Source of the DNA: Sediminibacterium sp.
GTDB taxonomy: Bacteria > Bacteroidota > Bacteroidia > Chitinophagales > Chitinophagaceae
Assembly (NCBI GenBank): GCA_023256555.1
Contig: JALRFB010000001.1
Span: 1 to 23,237, forward strand
DNA length: 23,237 bases
Direction of reading: 5' to 3'
The position numbers and the translations under genes were made by a program. Below are positions 7,529 to 15,660 of the stretch, in pieces. Numbering within the stretch: the stretch's first letter is position 1; each line of letters begins with the position of its first letter. The notes below the pieces were generated by a model. The model was not told where the DNA came from, searched no databases, and was given only the letters and a program-made list of their open reading frames with translations.

Positions 7529-8308
7529 TTATTTTATAGCTTGAGCAACAATCTCTGCAATATCTAGTACATCCATTTTTACTTCCTCGTTTCTGTTTTT
7601 GATACCATCTGTCATCATGGTATTACAAAAAGGGCAAGCACTTGCAACCATTGAAGCTTTTGTTTCAATGGCTTCGTCTGCTCTTTCAGTATTGATTCTT
7701 TTGTCTCCTTTTTCTTCTTCTTTAAACATTTGTGCACCGCCAGCGCCACAACAAAGTCCTTTGGATTTACAACGTTTCATTTCACGAAGCTCCATGTCTA
7801 AACTTTCTAACACTTTTCTAGGTGCCTCGTAAATATCATTAGCTCTGCCTAAATAACAACTATCATGGTAGGCAATGGATTTCCCCTTCCATTCATTGCT
7901 ATCTGTAAATTGAATTTTTCCTTGCTCGATTAATTCTTGTAAGAAAGTGGTATGATGAATTACATCATAATTACCTCCTAATGCAGGGTATTCATTTTTT
8001 AAGGTATTAAAACAATGAGGGCAGGTAGTGACAATTTTCTTTATTTCATATCCATTTAATACTTGAATATTTTGATAAGCCATCATCTGAAACATAAATT
8101 CATTTCCAGCTCTTCTTGCTGGATCTCCAGTACATGCTTCCTCTTTTCCTAAAATGGCATATTCAACACCTGCCTTCTCTAGAATAGTGGCAAAAGCCTT
8201 GGTTATTTTTTGTGCTCTTTGATCAAAGCTGCCTGCACATCCAACCCAAAATAGCACTTCAGGTTTTTTCCCTGCAGCTAAAAATTCTGCCATTGTTGCT
8301 ACTTTCAT
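7529..8308 (-). CDS. CCG-domain (HdrB/GlpC/LutA-like) iron-sulfur protein
   Basis: This 259-residue protein has two cysteine-rich CCG domains of the heterodisulfide reductase subunit B type. The first half carries Cys24 ('WVGCAGSFD'), Cys59 in 'EACTGDPARRAGN' and 'CPHC' (Cys96, Cys99). The second half carries Cys151 ('HDSCYLGR'), the double cysteine Cys186-Cys187 in 'GLCCGAGGAQMF' and 'CPFC' (Cys225, Cys228). Such domains bind a noncubane or [4Fe-4S] cluster and pass electrons to a thiol or quinone-linked partner. No membrane segment is seen. It lies 9 bases after the membrane-bound dicluster protein, forming an HdrB/HdrC-like pair. The physiological substrate is not indicated; no lactate, glycerol-phosphate or ETF gene is next to it. 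Confidence 0.9.
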   Translation of the reverse strand: MKVATMAEFLAAGKKPEVLFWVGCAGSFDQRAQKITKAFATILEKAGVEYAILGKEEACTGDPARRAGNEFMFQMMAYQNIQVLNGYEIKKIVTTCPHCFNTLKNEYPALGGNYDVIHHTTFLQELIEQGKIQFTDSNEWKGKSIAYHDSCYLGRANDIYEAPRKVLESLDMELREMKRCKSKGLCCGAGGAQMFKEEEKGDKRINTERADEAIETKASMVASACPFCNTMMTDGIKNRNEEVKMDVLDIAEIVAQAIK

Positions 8309-8317
8309 ACAATCTAT

Positions 8318-9592
8318 TTAAGCTTGATTGGTCCATGCATCTCTATCGTCTGGTGAGAATTTCCATGGAGCAAAATTGTTTTCAATATTACTAAACATGC
8401 CATTCCATTCTGCTGGGGCATTACTTTCTTCCATCACTAAAGACCTTCTTAATTCTACAATAATATCCAGAGGAGAAATGCTTACTGGACACTCTTCCAC
8501 ACAAGCATTACATGTGGTACATGCTCTTAATTCTTCCACACTAATATAATCATGTAATAATGATTTTCCGTCTTCTTTCCATTCCCCGTTTTGTTGAATT
8601 TGTTTACCAACAGATTCTAATCTATCGCGGGTCTTCATCATGATTGCTCGAGGGCTTAATAATTTACCCGTCATATTAGCGGGACAAGCAGCAGAACATC
8701 TTCCACATTCAGTACAACTGTATGCGTCCATCAAATTCTTCCAACTTAGATCCATTACATCTTTTGCACCAAATTTATCTGGTGCAGCAGCGTCTGTAGG
8801 GGCCAACTCTGGTTGCATGGCATACAATACTTCTTTTTGCACAGATTCCATATTATGCATTTTACCTTTTGGTTCTAATGCTGCATAATAAGCATTTGGG
8901 AAGGCCAATATAATATGCAAGTGTTTTGAATAAGGTAGGTAATTCATGAATGCATAAATACCCATGATATGTAACCACCATGCACAGTGTTCAATAGTCG
9001 ATAATTGAGATTCACTTAAACCATTTAAAAGGGGTTTAATATGAGAAGATAAAATATAGTGTGCTTCTGGATCTGCTGCATTCATTGTTAGAAACAAACT
9101 CATTAATACAACTTCAATAATTAAAATAATATTTGCATCAGATCTTGGCCATCCATTTAAATCTTTACTGATCAATCTTTTGATGGTCAATACATTTCTT
9201 CTTATTAAGAAAACAATAACAGCAAATAATACTAACCCTGCAAGAATTTCAAAACTATTTATTAAAAGAGGGTAGCATGTGCCTAAATAGGGTTCAAAAA
9301 TTCTATGAGATCCCGTTAAGCCATCTACAATAATTTCTAATAATTCAATATTGATAATAATAAATCCTACATAAACAAATAAATGTAAAATAGCCACTAA
9401 TGGATTACTGAACATTTTTTTCTGACCAAAAGCCAATAGTGCAACATTCTTCCATCTTGCTGCTTTGTTGCCAGCAAGATCGGCAGGTTTACCCAGTAAA
9501 ATGTTTTTTCTAATAGCTAGTAAATTCTTTCCAAATAAAAAGAAAGCTCCCAATGTTAAAAGACCAAAAACGATCTCAGCAATCCATGCCAT
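8318..9592 (-). CDS. Membrane-bound HdrC/NarI-like protein with two [4Fe-4S] ferredoxin motifs
   Basis: From the ATG at 9592 this is a 424-residue protein. About five hydrophobic segments occupy the first 235 residues (near 5-22, 62-90, 107-130, 152-172 and 203-235) and contain histidines that could ligate b-type heme (His70, His208, His224, His226). The cytoplasmic part carries two classical CxxCxxCxxxCP motifs at Cys293-303 ('CTECGRCSAACP') and Cys358-368 ('CTTCNACVEECP'). This architecture is typical of quinone-interacting electron transfer proteins paired with a CCG protein, which follows here. An open extension to 9679 was rejected because the perfect -7 promoter motif at 9625-9632 lies inside it. 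It heads a four-gene operon. Confidence 0.87.
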   Translation of the reverse strand: MAWIAEIVFGLLTLGAFFLFGKNLLAIRKNILLGKPADLAGNKAARWKNVALLAFGQKKMFSNPLVAILHLFVYVGFIIINIELLEIIVDGLTGSHRIFEPYLGTCYPLLINSFEILAGLVLFAVIVFLIRRNVLTIKRLISKDLNGWPRSDANIILIIEVVLMSLFLTMNAADPEAHYILSSHIKPLLNGLSESQLSTIEHCAWWLHIMGIYAFMNYLPYSKHLHIILAFPNAYYAALEPKGKMHNMESVQKEVLYAMQPELAPTDAAAPDKFGAKDVMDLSWKNLMDAYSCTECGRCSAACPANMTGKLLSPRAIMMKTRDRLESVGKQIQQNGEWKEDGKSLLHDYISVEELRACTTCNACVEECPVSISPLDIIVELRRSLVMEESNAPAEWNGMFSNIENNFAPWKFSPDDRDAWTNQA

Positions 9593-9624
9593 AAGCTGTT
9601 TTTTATAGTATTGTACAACAATTA

Positions 9625-9632
9625 CAAATTTA
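9625..9632 (-). promoter_or_regulatory. Candidate -7 promoter element of the iron-sulfur redox operon
   Basis: Read on the minus strand this is TAAATTTG, an exact TAnnTTTG. It lies 32 bases upstream of the ATG at 9592. A TTTG at 9657-9660 (minus strand) could be the -33 element at a slightly long 24-base spacing. Its place supports the shorter start of the membrane protein. Confidence 0.5.
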
Positions 9633-9741
9633 ACCCATTTTAGCAAGCAATAAAGCCAAAATACCCTCAAATAATACACAAGTTTAATAGGAATTATTTA
9701 ATTTGCCGTCATAACAAGTAATTGTCTACAAATTATAGAAT

Positions 9742-11469
9742 ATGAGTCCAGAAACTACACAAAAAATTGCCACTTGGTTAAACGGTAATTATGACGAGGC
9801 AACAAAAAATACTATTCAATCATTACAAGCTTCTAATCCTTCAGAATTAGAAGAGTCTTTTTATAAAAACTTGGAGTTTGGTACAGGAGGGTTAAGAGGT
9901 ATTATGGGCGTGGGCACGAATCGAATCAATAAGTATACAATTGGTATGGCCACTCAAGGTTTTGCTAATTATTTAACAAAGACCTATCCTGGCGAAACAG
10001 TAAGTGTGGCAATAGGACATGATAGTAGAAATAATTCAAGATTTTTCGCTGAAACCACTGCTCAAGTATTTGCAGCCAACGGAATCAAAGCACATATTTT
10101 TGAAACATTAAGACCTACTCCTGAGTTAAGTTTTGCGATTAGACATTTAGGATGCAAAGCAGGGGTGGTTTGTACTGCATCTCATAATCCTAAAGAATAC
10201 AATGGATATAAAGCTTATTGGAATGATGGTGGTCAATTAGTTCCTCCACATGACAAAAATGTGATCAAAGAAGTAGAAGCCATTCAATCTGTGGATGAAG
10301 TAAAATGGACAGGGGGTGAAGCAAATATACATATGATGGGCACTTCAATGGATGATGCCTATATAAAGATGGTAAAATCTTTAAGTGTGTATCCAGAAGT
10401 GATTGCAGCACAAAAAGATTTGAAAATTGTTTATACTCCTATTCATGGTACTGGTATTACATTAGTACCAAGAGTCTTAAGTGAATTCGGGTTTACCAAT
10501 GTTACAGTGGTAGAAGAACAATCTACACCAGATGGTAATTTCCCTACAGTGGGTTATCCTAATCCTGAAGAAAGTGAAACCATGGCCATTGGATTAGCAA
10601 AAGCAAAAGCATTGGATGCGGATATTTTATTAGGAACAGACCCTGATGCAGATAGAGTGGGTATAGGTGTGAAGAATCATAAAGGTGAGTGGGTATTAAT
10701 GAATGGTAATCAGACAGCTGTATTGGCTTTTGCATATATGATGGAAGCTAGAAAAGCCAAAGGCATTGCAAAGCCAAATGATATGGTGATTTCGACTATT
10801 GTAACTTCTGAAATGATCAATCAGGTAGCCAAACAAAATCAAGTGAATTGCTATAATGTCTTAACTGGTTTTAAATGGATTGCTGAATTGATTAAAGAAA
10901 AAGAAGGAAAAGAAAATTATATTATTGGTGGTGAAGAAAGTTTTGGTTTAATGATTGGAGACCAAATTAGAGACAAGGATGCTGTAAGTGCTGTTGCTTT
11001 ATTATGTGAAATGGCGGCTTATGAGAAAAGCAAAGGAAGAACTTTGTTCGATAAAATGATTGACTTGTATGTGCAATATGGTTTTTATTATGAAAACCTT
11101 ATTAGTATCACCAAGAAGGGAATGAATGGTCAGCAAGAAATTGCTGCAATGATGGAAGGATACAGAAAAAATCCGCCAGCTGAGATCAATGGATCTAAAG
11201 TGGCGCATTTATTAGATTATGAATTACAAAAAGGCACTAATTTAATTACAGGAGAGACTTGGACCATTCAATTGCCAAAAAGCAATGTGTTGCAATTTAT
11301 TACAGAAGATGGAAGTAAAATCTCTGCTAGACCAAGTGGTACAGAACCAAAGATTAAATTTTATTTTAGTGTAAATACTACTCTAGAAAATAAAGCTGCT
11401 TTTGATAATACATTCAGTCAATTGGAAGGGAAGATTCAAGGCATCATTAAAAGCATGCAATTAAATTAA
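9742..11469 (+). CDS. Alpha-D-phosphohexomutase (phosphoglucomutase/phosphomannomutase family)
   Basis: This 575-residue enzyme interconverts hexose 1- and 6-phosphates (probably glucose, possibly mannose) for glycogen, cell-wall and capsule precursors. All four domain signatures of the superfamily are present. The N-terminal substrate-binding segment is 'FGTGGLRGIMG' (46-56). The phosphoserine loop 'TASHNP' carries Ser147. The Mg-binding 'DPDADR' spans 300-305, the sugar-specificity loop 'GGEESFG' 396-402, and the phosphate-clamp 'RPSGTEPKIKF' 530-540. Length fits the longer PgcA-type phospho-sugar mutases of Bacillota and Bacteroidota. Upstream only an imperfect promoter element is seen (TTAATTTG at 9698-9705, one mismatch). 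The pcm-like gene follows after 4 bases, so the two are likely co-transcribed. Confidence 0.95.
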   Translation: MSPETTQKIATWLNGNYDEATKNTIQSLQASNPSELEESFYKNLEFGTGGLRGIMGVGTNRINKYTIGMATQGFANYLTKTYPGETVSVAIGHDSRNNSRFFAETTAQVFAANGIKAHIFETLRPTPELSFAIRHLGCKAGVVCTASHNPKEYNGYKAYWNDGGQLVPPHDKNVIKEVEAIQSVDEVKWTGGEANIHMMGTSMDDAYIKMVKSLSVYPEVIAAQKDLKIVYTPIHGTGITLVPRVLSEFGFTNVTVVEEQSTPDGNFPTVGYPNPEESETMAIGLAKAKALDADILLGTDPDADRVGIGVKNHKGEWVLMNGNQTAVLAFAYMMEARKAKGIAKPNDMVISTIVTSEMINQVAKQNQVNCYNVLTGFKWIAELIKEKEGKENYIIGGEESFGLMIGDQIRDKDAVSAVALLCEMAAYEKSKGRTLFDKMIDLYVQYGFYYENLISITKKGMNGQQEIAAMMEGYRKNPPAEINGSKVAHLLDYELQKGTNLITGETWTIQLPKSNVLQFITEDGSKISARPSGTEPKIKFYFSVNTTLENKAAFDNTFSQLEGKIQGIIKSMQLN

Positions 11470-11473
11470 CCGC

Positions 11474-12136
11474 ATGCGTGAATTAAAAGATGAATATATC
11501 CATAAGGGATTAAGAAAGCAATTAGTAGACCTTTTAAGAACCAAAGGAATTACAGATGAGACTGTACTAAATGCCATAGGTTCTATTCCAAGACACTTTT
11601 TTTTAGATTCTGCTTTTGATAGAATTGCATATGAAGACAGAGCTTTCCCAATTGCTGCGGATCAAACTATTTCTCAGCCCTATACTGTAGCTTATCAAAC
11701 TCAATTGCTACAACTAAAAAAAGGGGAGAAGGTATTAGAAATTGGTACCGGTAGCATGTATCAAACATCTGTTTTGGCTGCAATGGGAGTTAAAGTATAT
11801 ACTATCGAAAGGCAAAAACAATTATACGATTTAACCAAGAGATTTCCTTTTAAGACGGAATATCCCAATATACATTTTCATTTTGGAGACGGCTTTGAAG
11901 GTATTCCTGAAGAAGCCCCTTTTCATAAAATATTAATTACCGCAGCTGCTCCAAAAATTCCAGAAAAATTGTGGGAGCAATTAAAAGTGGGCGGGAAAAT
12001 GGTGATTCCAGTGGACGAATCGGACTCTACTCAAAGAATGCTTAGATTGACAAAGAAAAAGGATGGAAAAGAAAAAAGAGAATCCTTTGATGAATTCTCT
12101 TTTGTTCCGATGTTGGAAGGAAAGTCTCAGCAATAA
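11474..12136 (+). CDS. pcm: Protein-L-isoaspartate O-methyltransferase
   Basis: This 220-residue SAM-dependent methyltransferase repairs isoaspartyl residues in aged proteins. The PCMT signatures are present: 'IPRHFF' near residue 40, 'DQTISQPYTVAYQ' at 63-75 (acceptor-site Ser/Gln loop), 'KVLEIGTGS' at 86-94 (SAM motif I), the motif around 'FGDGFEGIPEEAPF', 'ILITAAAPKIP' at 153-162 and 'FSFVPMLEGKSQ' at the end. The residue after the SAM-binding GTGS is Met95 (codon ATG at 11756) where the family normally has Gly (GTGSGYQ); the rest of the enzyme looks intact. It starts 4 bases after the phosphohexomutase. It ends 1 base before the stop of the convergent outer-membrane gene, and its 3' coding region holds a hairpin that could terminate that gene. 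Confidence 0.92.
   Translation: MRELKDEYIHKGLRKQLVDLLRTKGITDETVLNAIGSIPRHFFLDSAFDRIAYEDRAFPIAADQTISQPYTVAYQTQLLQLKKGEKVLEIGTGSMYQTSVLAAMGVKVYTIERQKQLYDLTKRFPFKTEYPNIHFHFGDGFEGIPEEAPFHKILITAAAPKIPEKLWEQLKVGGKMVIPVDESDSTQRMLRLTKKKDGKEKRESFDEFSFVPMLEGKSQQ
12074..12103 (-). terminator. Probable terminator of the outer-membrane receptor gene, inside pcm coding sequence
   Basis: A 10-base-pair stem (AAAAGAGAAT at 12074-12083 with ATTCTCTTTT at 12094-12103) encloses a 10-base loop. On the minus strand the hairpin runs into a T-rich tail (TT, C, TTTT). It lies 35-65 bases past the stop of the minus-strand receptor gene. On the plus strand the T tract is short. The stem is AT-rich, so strength is uncertain. 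Confidence 0.6.
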
Positions 12137-12137
12137 T

Positions 12138-14732
12138 TTACTGAGGGATTTGGTCCATGCCTCCTCCACCTTCTTCCACTTTATTATTTTTTCTTCTTAA
12201 CAAGTTCATATCGAATTTACCAAAACGATAAGAGAAGTTTACTCTAAATAATTGTTGGTCTCTTACTCTTGTTTGATTTTGAATAAAGTAAACACTTTCT
12301 GAATAAGTCTTGTTTACTCTTGTTTTAAATACATCATTTACACTGAAAGATAAACTTGCAGTATTGCCTCCTTTAATTGCCCATTCTTTTCTAATGGCCA
12401 TATCAAAATCGTAGACTGGCAAATTATAACCTTGTGCAGTTGACTGAGGTCCACCAAAACCTCCACCTGGTCCGCCAAATCCACCCCCTCTGCTTGCACT
12501 ACCCCCAGGAGGTAAGATAGTTTTAGCTTGGTATTGTCCACTAAATTGGAAAGACAGGGTTTTAGTTAATTTGAAAGTATTATTCATTTTACTAAACCAG
12601 CTTGTTAAATCATTGTTTACATTTTGTCCAGGAATGGTTGCTTCGATAGCTGATTTAAATAAGTTAAAACTCAAGTTTAAATCCCACCATTTTGTTATAG
12701 AGGTTTTATTACTTAACTCTAATCCATATACTTTTGCAGTATTCGCATTAATAAATGAACTAAAATAAGCACTATCACCATTGGTACTAGCACGATTAAT
12801 GTCTTTATATACATAATTCGTGATTAAGTCAGTACTATATTTATAATAAATGGTTGCTAAAAAGTTAGATCCTTTTTTATAAGCATTATTATATGCTATT
12901 TCAAACGAATGGGTGAATTGTGGCTTTAAAGCTGGGTTACCGATTTGAATGTTTTGAGGATCACTATAGTCAGGGAATGGCAATAATTGGAAGAAATTAG
13001 GAGGACTGATTCTTTTTGAATAGTTCAATTGAAAATCTTCCTTGTCATTTTTCTTATAATTAATAAATGCACTTGGGAATAAGCTAATAGGGTAGCTGTT
13101 CTTAAATCTTAGAGAATCATTCCCCCTTGAATTCAATAGAGCTCCATTGTATTCTCTACTCTCGGCGCGTAAGCCTAATTGGTAGCTAAATTTGTCTTTT
13201 TTGAAACTTAAATTGCTGTATGCAGCATAAACTATTTCGTCATAGTTATATGGGTTGCTTATATTAGACAATAAAATATTATTTCTAAATTGGTCTCTTT
13301 TATTGTACTCGCTTCTGTAATTGTATCTTATACCACTTTCAAATTTCATTTCATTTTTAAACTCTCTCACATAATCCAAATTGTAAGTATAATTTTTATT
13401 ATTACCTACACCTACACTTCTTTGGTTCAGTATGGAAGAATTAATGGTTGACCAGTTGCTTGATTCAGATTCATTATAGTTAAAGTCTGTACTTATTTCG
13501 TGCCCTTTCTCTGCAAATAAGTGTTTATAACTTAATTGACCTCCTTTGTTTAAAAATTCGAAATGAGAATTGTTATCTAAGCTATAGTTTCTTGTATTAC
13601 TTGAAATTGTAGAGTCAATGATTTGATTGCCGGTATTATTAAATGCACCCTTTACAATATTTCCATATAAAGAAAATGTATTTCTATTGTCAGGTAAATA
13701 ATCTAATCCAGTTCTGAAAAAATTAAAACTACCATTACTAGTACTATTATTAATCGTTTTGATGCTTGTAGGATTAAGGGATCCAAGTATCTCTCTGATA
13801 TTTTCTGAAGTTCCAATTGATTTTCGTTCATTGATATTGGCGTTGGCAGAGAAATTGATCTTATTATTTCTTAAATTAATGTCACCACCTCCATTAAACT
13901 TACCTCTCATATCAATACCAGTTCTAATTCCTCCATTGTAACCATTCTTTCTATTTTTCTTTAGAACAATATTTAATATACCTGCATTTCCGCCCGTTGC
14001 GTCATATTTAGATGAAGGGTTAGTGATAATTTCTACTCTATCAATGATATCAGCAGGAATTTGATCCATTGTTAAAGTAGTAGGTCTGTTATCAATTAAT
14101 AAAGTTGGTGCAGCATTTCTTAAAGTAACATTTCCATCTATATCCACATTTAAGTTGGGTATATTTTTCATTACTTCAACTGCTGTTTGGCCAGTGCTGG
14201 TTAAATTCTTATCTACATTGAATATTTTTCTATCAATACCCATTTCAAATTGAGGCTTAGCTGTAGAAGTTACCGTCACACTTGCTAATTCATTTGGGTT
14301 TTCCTCTAATTTAATATTCCCCAAATCTTTATCAACCATTGCTAACATATCCTGCATATTTCCTCCTGCATTCATCTTAATGTTAAAGCTTACAGCTTTC
14401 TCTAATTTTTTATATCCAATTCCAGTAAAAACTAATTTAAAATTAGCGCCCATTATTGGTAGATTATCGAAACTAAAATCACCATTGCTAGCACTAATCA
14501 TAGTACCTACAACTACTTCTGTAGTTTTCTTAGTTGCAGGGTCATATTTGTTATTCTTTAATTGAATGGTAATGCCATCAATGCCTTTTTTATTAGCATC
14601 CACAACTTTACCATAAAAATGGCCCATATTCATGTTTCCTCCACCTGTTCTAGCCCCAGCACCTGGAAATTGAGCGAAACTGCTTGTTTGAAAGATCAAA
14701 AAACAACCTAAAATCAATAATAAATTTTTCAT
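12138..14732 (-). CDS. TonB-dependent-receptor-like outer-membrane beta-barrel protein
   Basis: From the ATG at 14732 this is an 864-residue protein with a signal peptide ('MKNLLLILGCFLIFQTSSFAQ'). An in-frame TTG at 14750 was rejected because it would move the signal peptide inward. After a Gly-rich stretch come a carboxypeptidase-regulatory-like beta domain (about 45-140), a plug-like domain (about 155-265; 'GQTAVEVMKNIPNLNVD', 'PTLLIDNRP', 'IDRVEIITNPSSKYDATG') and a long OMP_b-brl_3-type barrel rich in aromatic and Asn residues. A Gly/Pro-rich insert ('GGGFGGPGGGFGGP', near residue 755) sits in a late barrel loop. No SusD-like partner or TonB gene is adjacent, so a SusC role is not supported and the cargo is unknown. 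Only a 7/8 promoter match lies upstream (14788-14795). Confidence 0.88.
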   Translation of the reverse strand: MKNLLLILGCFLIFQTSSFAQFPGAGARTGGGNMNMGHFYGKVVDANKKGIDGITIQLKNNKYDPATKKTTEVVVGTMISASNGDFSFDNLPIMGANFKLVFTGIGYKKLEKAVSFNIKMNAGGNMQDMLAMVDKDLGNIKLEENPNELASVTVTSTAKPQFEMGIDRKIFNVDKNLTSTGQTAVEVMKNIPNLNVDIDGNVTLRNAAPTLLIDNRPTTLTMDQIPADIIDRVEIITNPSSKYDATGGNAGILNIVLKKNRKNGYNGGIRTGIDMRGKFNGGGDINLRNNKINFSANANINERKSIGTSENIREILGSLNPTSIKTINNSTSNGSFNFFRTGLDYLPDNRNTFSLYGNIVKGAFNNTGNQIIDSTISSNTRNYSLDNNSHFEFLNKGGQLSYKHLFAEKGHEISTDFNYNESESSNWSTINSSILNQRSVGVGNNKNYTYNLDYVREFKNEMKFESGIRYNYRSEYNKRDQFRNNILLSNISNPYNYDEIVYAAYSNLSFKKDKFSYQLGLRAESREYNGALLNSRGNDSLRFKNSYPISLFPSAFINYKKNDKEDFQLNYSKRISPPNFFQLLPFPDYSDPQNIQIGNPALKPQFTHSFEIAYNNAYKKGSNFLATIYYKYSTDLITNYVYKDINRASTNGDSAYFSSFINANTAKVYGLELSNKTSITKWWDLNLSFNLFKSAIEATIPGQNVNNDLTSWFSKMNNTFKLTKTLSFQFSGQYQAKTILPPGGSASRGGGFGGPGGGFGGPQSTAQGYNLPVYDFDMAIRKEWAIKGGNTASLSFSVNDVFKTRVNKTYSESVYFIQNQTRVRDQQLFRVNFSYRFGKFDMNLLRRKNNKVEEGGGGMDQIPQ

Positions 14733-14870
14733 AATATATTTTAATAACAATTAGACTAGTATAATGTTTGCTAGTTTAATCAATTTGCAAATATCCCTCT
14801 TCTAAATGAACAGAGGAAGCAGTAAAGTATAAACGGCAATTATAGCTTTATTAACTGCATTAAAGCGTGT

Positions 14871-15401
14871 CTAAAAAATGCAATAAATCCCATAACTGAT
14901 TGCCCCCCATAATAAACCCATTAAAACTGCAATGATTCTTAGGGGAGCCGTTGCTTCTAAAAGCTTTTCCTGTAAAAAAGACATATAAACATGATCCAAG
15001 TTTTTCATCCATTCTTTTTGGATATTGGAACCAAATGAATGGATTAATTCTGGAAACATGGTTCTTAATTCTTCCAAGAATACCTCTTTTAGTTGTTGAA
15101 TGGTTTTGTCGCCAATAAACATTGAAATCATTGGAAGTTTTTCTGCTAACCTATTTCTAAAAAAATGGTCTAATTTTTCTTCGATGACTGGCATCAACTG
15201 TTCTAATTGATGAGGTAATTGTTCTTTTGGCAATATCGTTCCCCAGTCTAATTTGTTAAAATAGTTTAGTATTGGAGCTTGCCAATGAATTCCTATAAAA
15301 TGAATGGATTTTTTAGGATAAAAAAGGATTGCAACCATTCCCCAGCTGATGAACCATGCAAAGGCAGCAAATAGGATTAAGAAAAAAACAAAAAGCGCCA
15401 T
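14871..15401 (-). CDS. Small DUF445-like membrane protein
   Basis: This 176-residue protein has an N-terminal hydrophobic segment (about 3-28). It is followed by 'ILFYPKKSIHFIGIHWQAPI', which resembles the post-membrane LFxPxKPI...G...QG motif of DUF445 proteins. The central region (about 55-150) is helical and charged ('EEKLDHFFRNRLAEKLP', 'LKEVFLEELRTMFPELI') and could form coiled-coil-like helices. The C-terminus is a second membrane segment (about 152-175). DUF445 proteins have no established biochemical function. The protein is close in size to the short Bacteroidota members and shows no obvious truncation. It starts 16 bases after the terminator that follows tRNA-His. A 138-base gap without a T-run terminator separates it from the receptor gene downstream. 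Confidence 0.68.
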   Translation of the reverse strand: MALFVFFLILFAAFAWFISWGMVAILFYPKKSIHFIGIHWQAPILNYFNKLDWGTILPKEQLPHQLEQLMPVIEEKLDHFFRNRLAEKLPMISMFIGDKTIQQLKEVFLEELRTMFPELIHSFGSNIQKEWMKNLDHVYMSFLQEKLLEATAPLRIIAVLMGLLWGAISYGIYCIF

Positions 15402-15416
15402 AATCTTGATTTAAAT

Positions 15417-15451
15417 AAAAGACCCATCCCGAATAACGGGACAGGTCTTTT
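15417..15451 (-). terminator. Rho-independent terminator of tRNA-His
   Basis: A 15-base-pair stem (15417-15431 with 15437-15451, two G-T wobbles) closes a 5-base loop and starts directly after the CCA end of the tRNA. On the minus strand it ends in TTTTATTT. The plus strand also has a T tract at 15448-15452. It separates the tRNA transcript from the DUF445-like gene whose start lies just beyond. Confidence 0.9.
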
Positions 15452-15529
15452 TGGGGAGAGTAATGGGTCTCGAACCCACGACCTACAGTGCCACAAACTG
15501 TCGCTCTAACCTACTGAGCTATACCCTCC
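15452..15529 (-). tRNA. tRNA-His (anticodon GTG)
   Basis: Read on the minus strand, the sequence folds into a complete cloverleaf. The acceptor stem GAGGGTA pairs with TACTCTC (one G-T), and the D arm is GCTC...GAGC. The anticodon stem ACAGT/ACTGT holds the loop TTGTGGC with anticodon GTG at 34-36, and the T arm is GTGGG-TTCGAGA-CCCAT. The histidine identity elements are present: an extra encoded 5' G (G-1 at 15529) opposite discriminator C73 (15455). CCA is encoded (15454-15452). It stands alone, with a candidate promoter upstream and a hairpin terminator directly after it. Confidence 0.97.
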
Positions 15530-15540
15530 ATTTTGGGTCG

Positions 15541-15548
15541 CAAAAATA
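15541..15548 (-). promoter_or_regulatory. Candidate -7 promoter element of tRNA-His
   Basis: Read on the minus strand this is TATTTTTG, an exact TAnnTTTG, ending 12 bases before the first base of the tRNA. No clear -33 TTG stands at the expected distance. Position relative to a certain RNA gene makes it plausible. Confidence 0.5.
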
Positions 15549-15652
15549 CATTAATTCAGTAATCTATAAAATTAGTTGGGCATGTTTTTATAAAATTATG
15601 ATAAAAAGGTACAGATTATTCAAGATTAGCAGCTTTCAAAGCCATTTTACGC

Positions 15653-15660
15653 TATTTTTG
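15653..15660 (+). promoter_or_regulatory. Candidate -7 promoter element of the Prc-like protease gene
   Basis: TATTTTTG matches TAnnTTTG exactly and ends 21 bases before the ATG at 15682 (9 bases before the ATG at 15670). It favours the 15682 start and excludes starts further upstream. A -33 element is not evident. Confidence 0.45.

Noticed and set aside
9698..9705. TTAATTTG as a promoter element for the phosphohexomutase gene
   Set aside because: One mismatch to TAnnTTTG and no -33 element; mentioned in the gene entry but not listed as a feature.
14788..14795. GATATTTG (minus strand) as a promoter element for the receptor gene
   Set aside because: First consensus base is wrong and no -33 element stands at the right distance.
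14840..14866. Short hairpin (GCTTTA/TAAAGC on the minus strand) after the DUF445-like gene
   Set aside because: Six weak base pairs, a 10-base loop and no T tract; no better than chance in AT-rich DNA.
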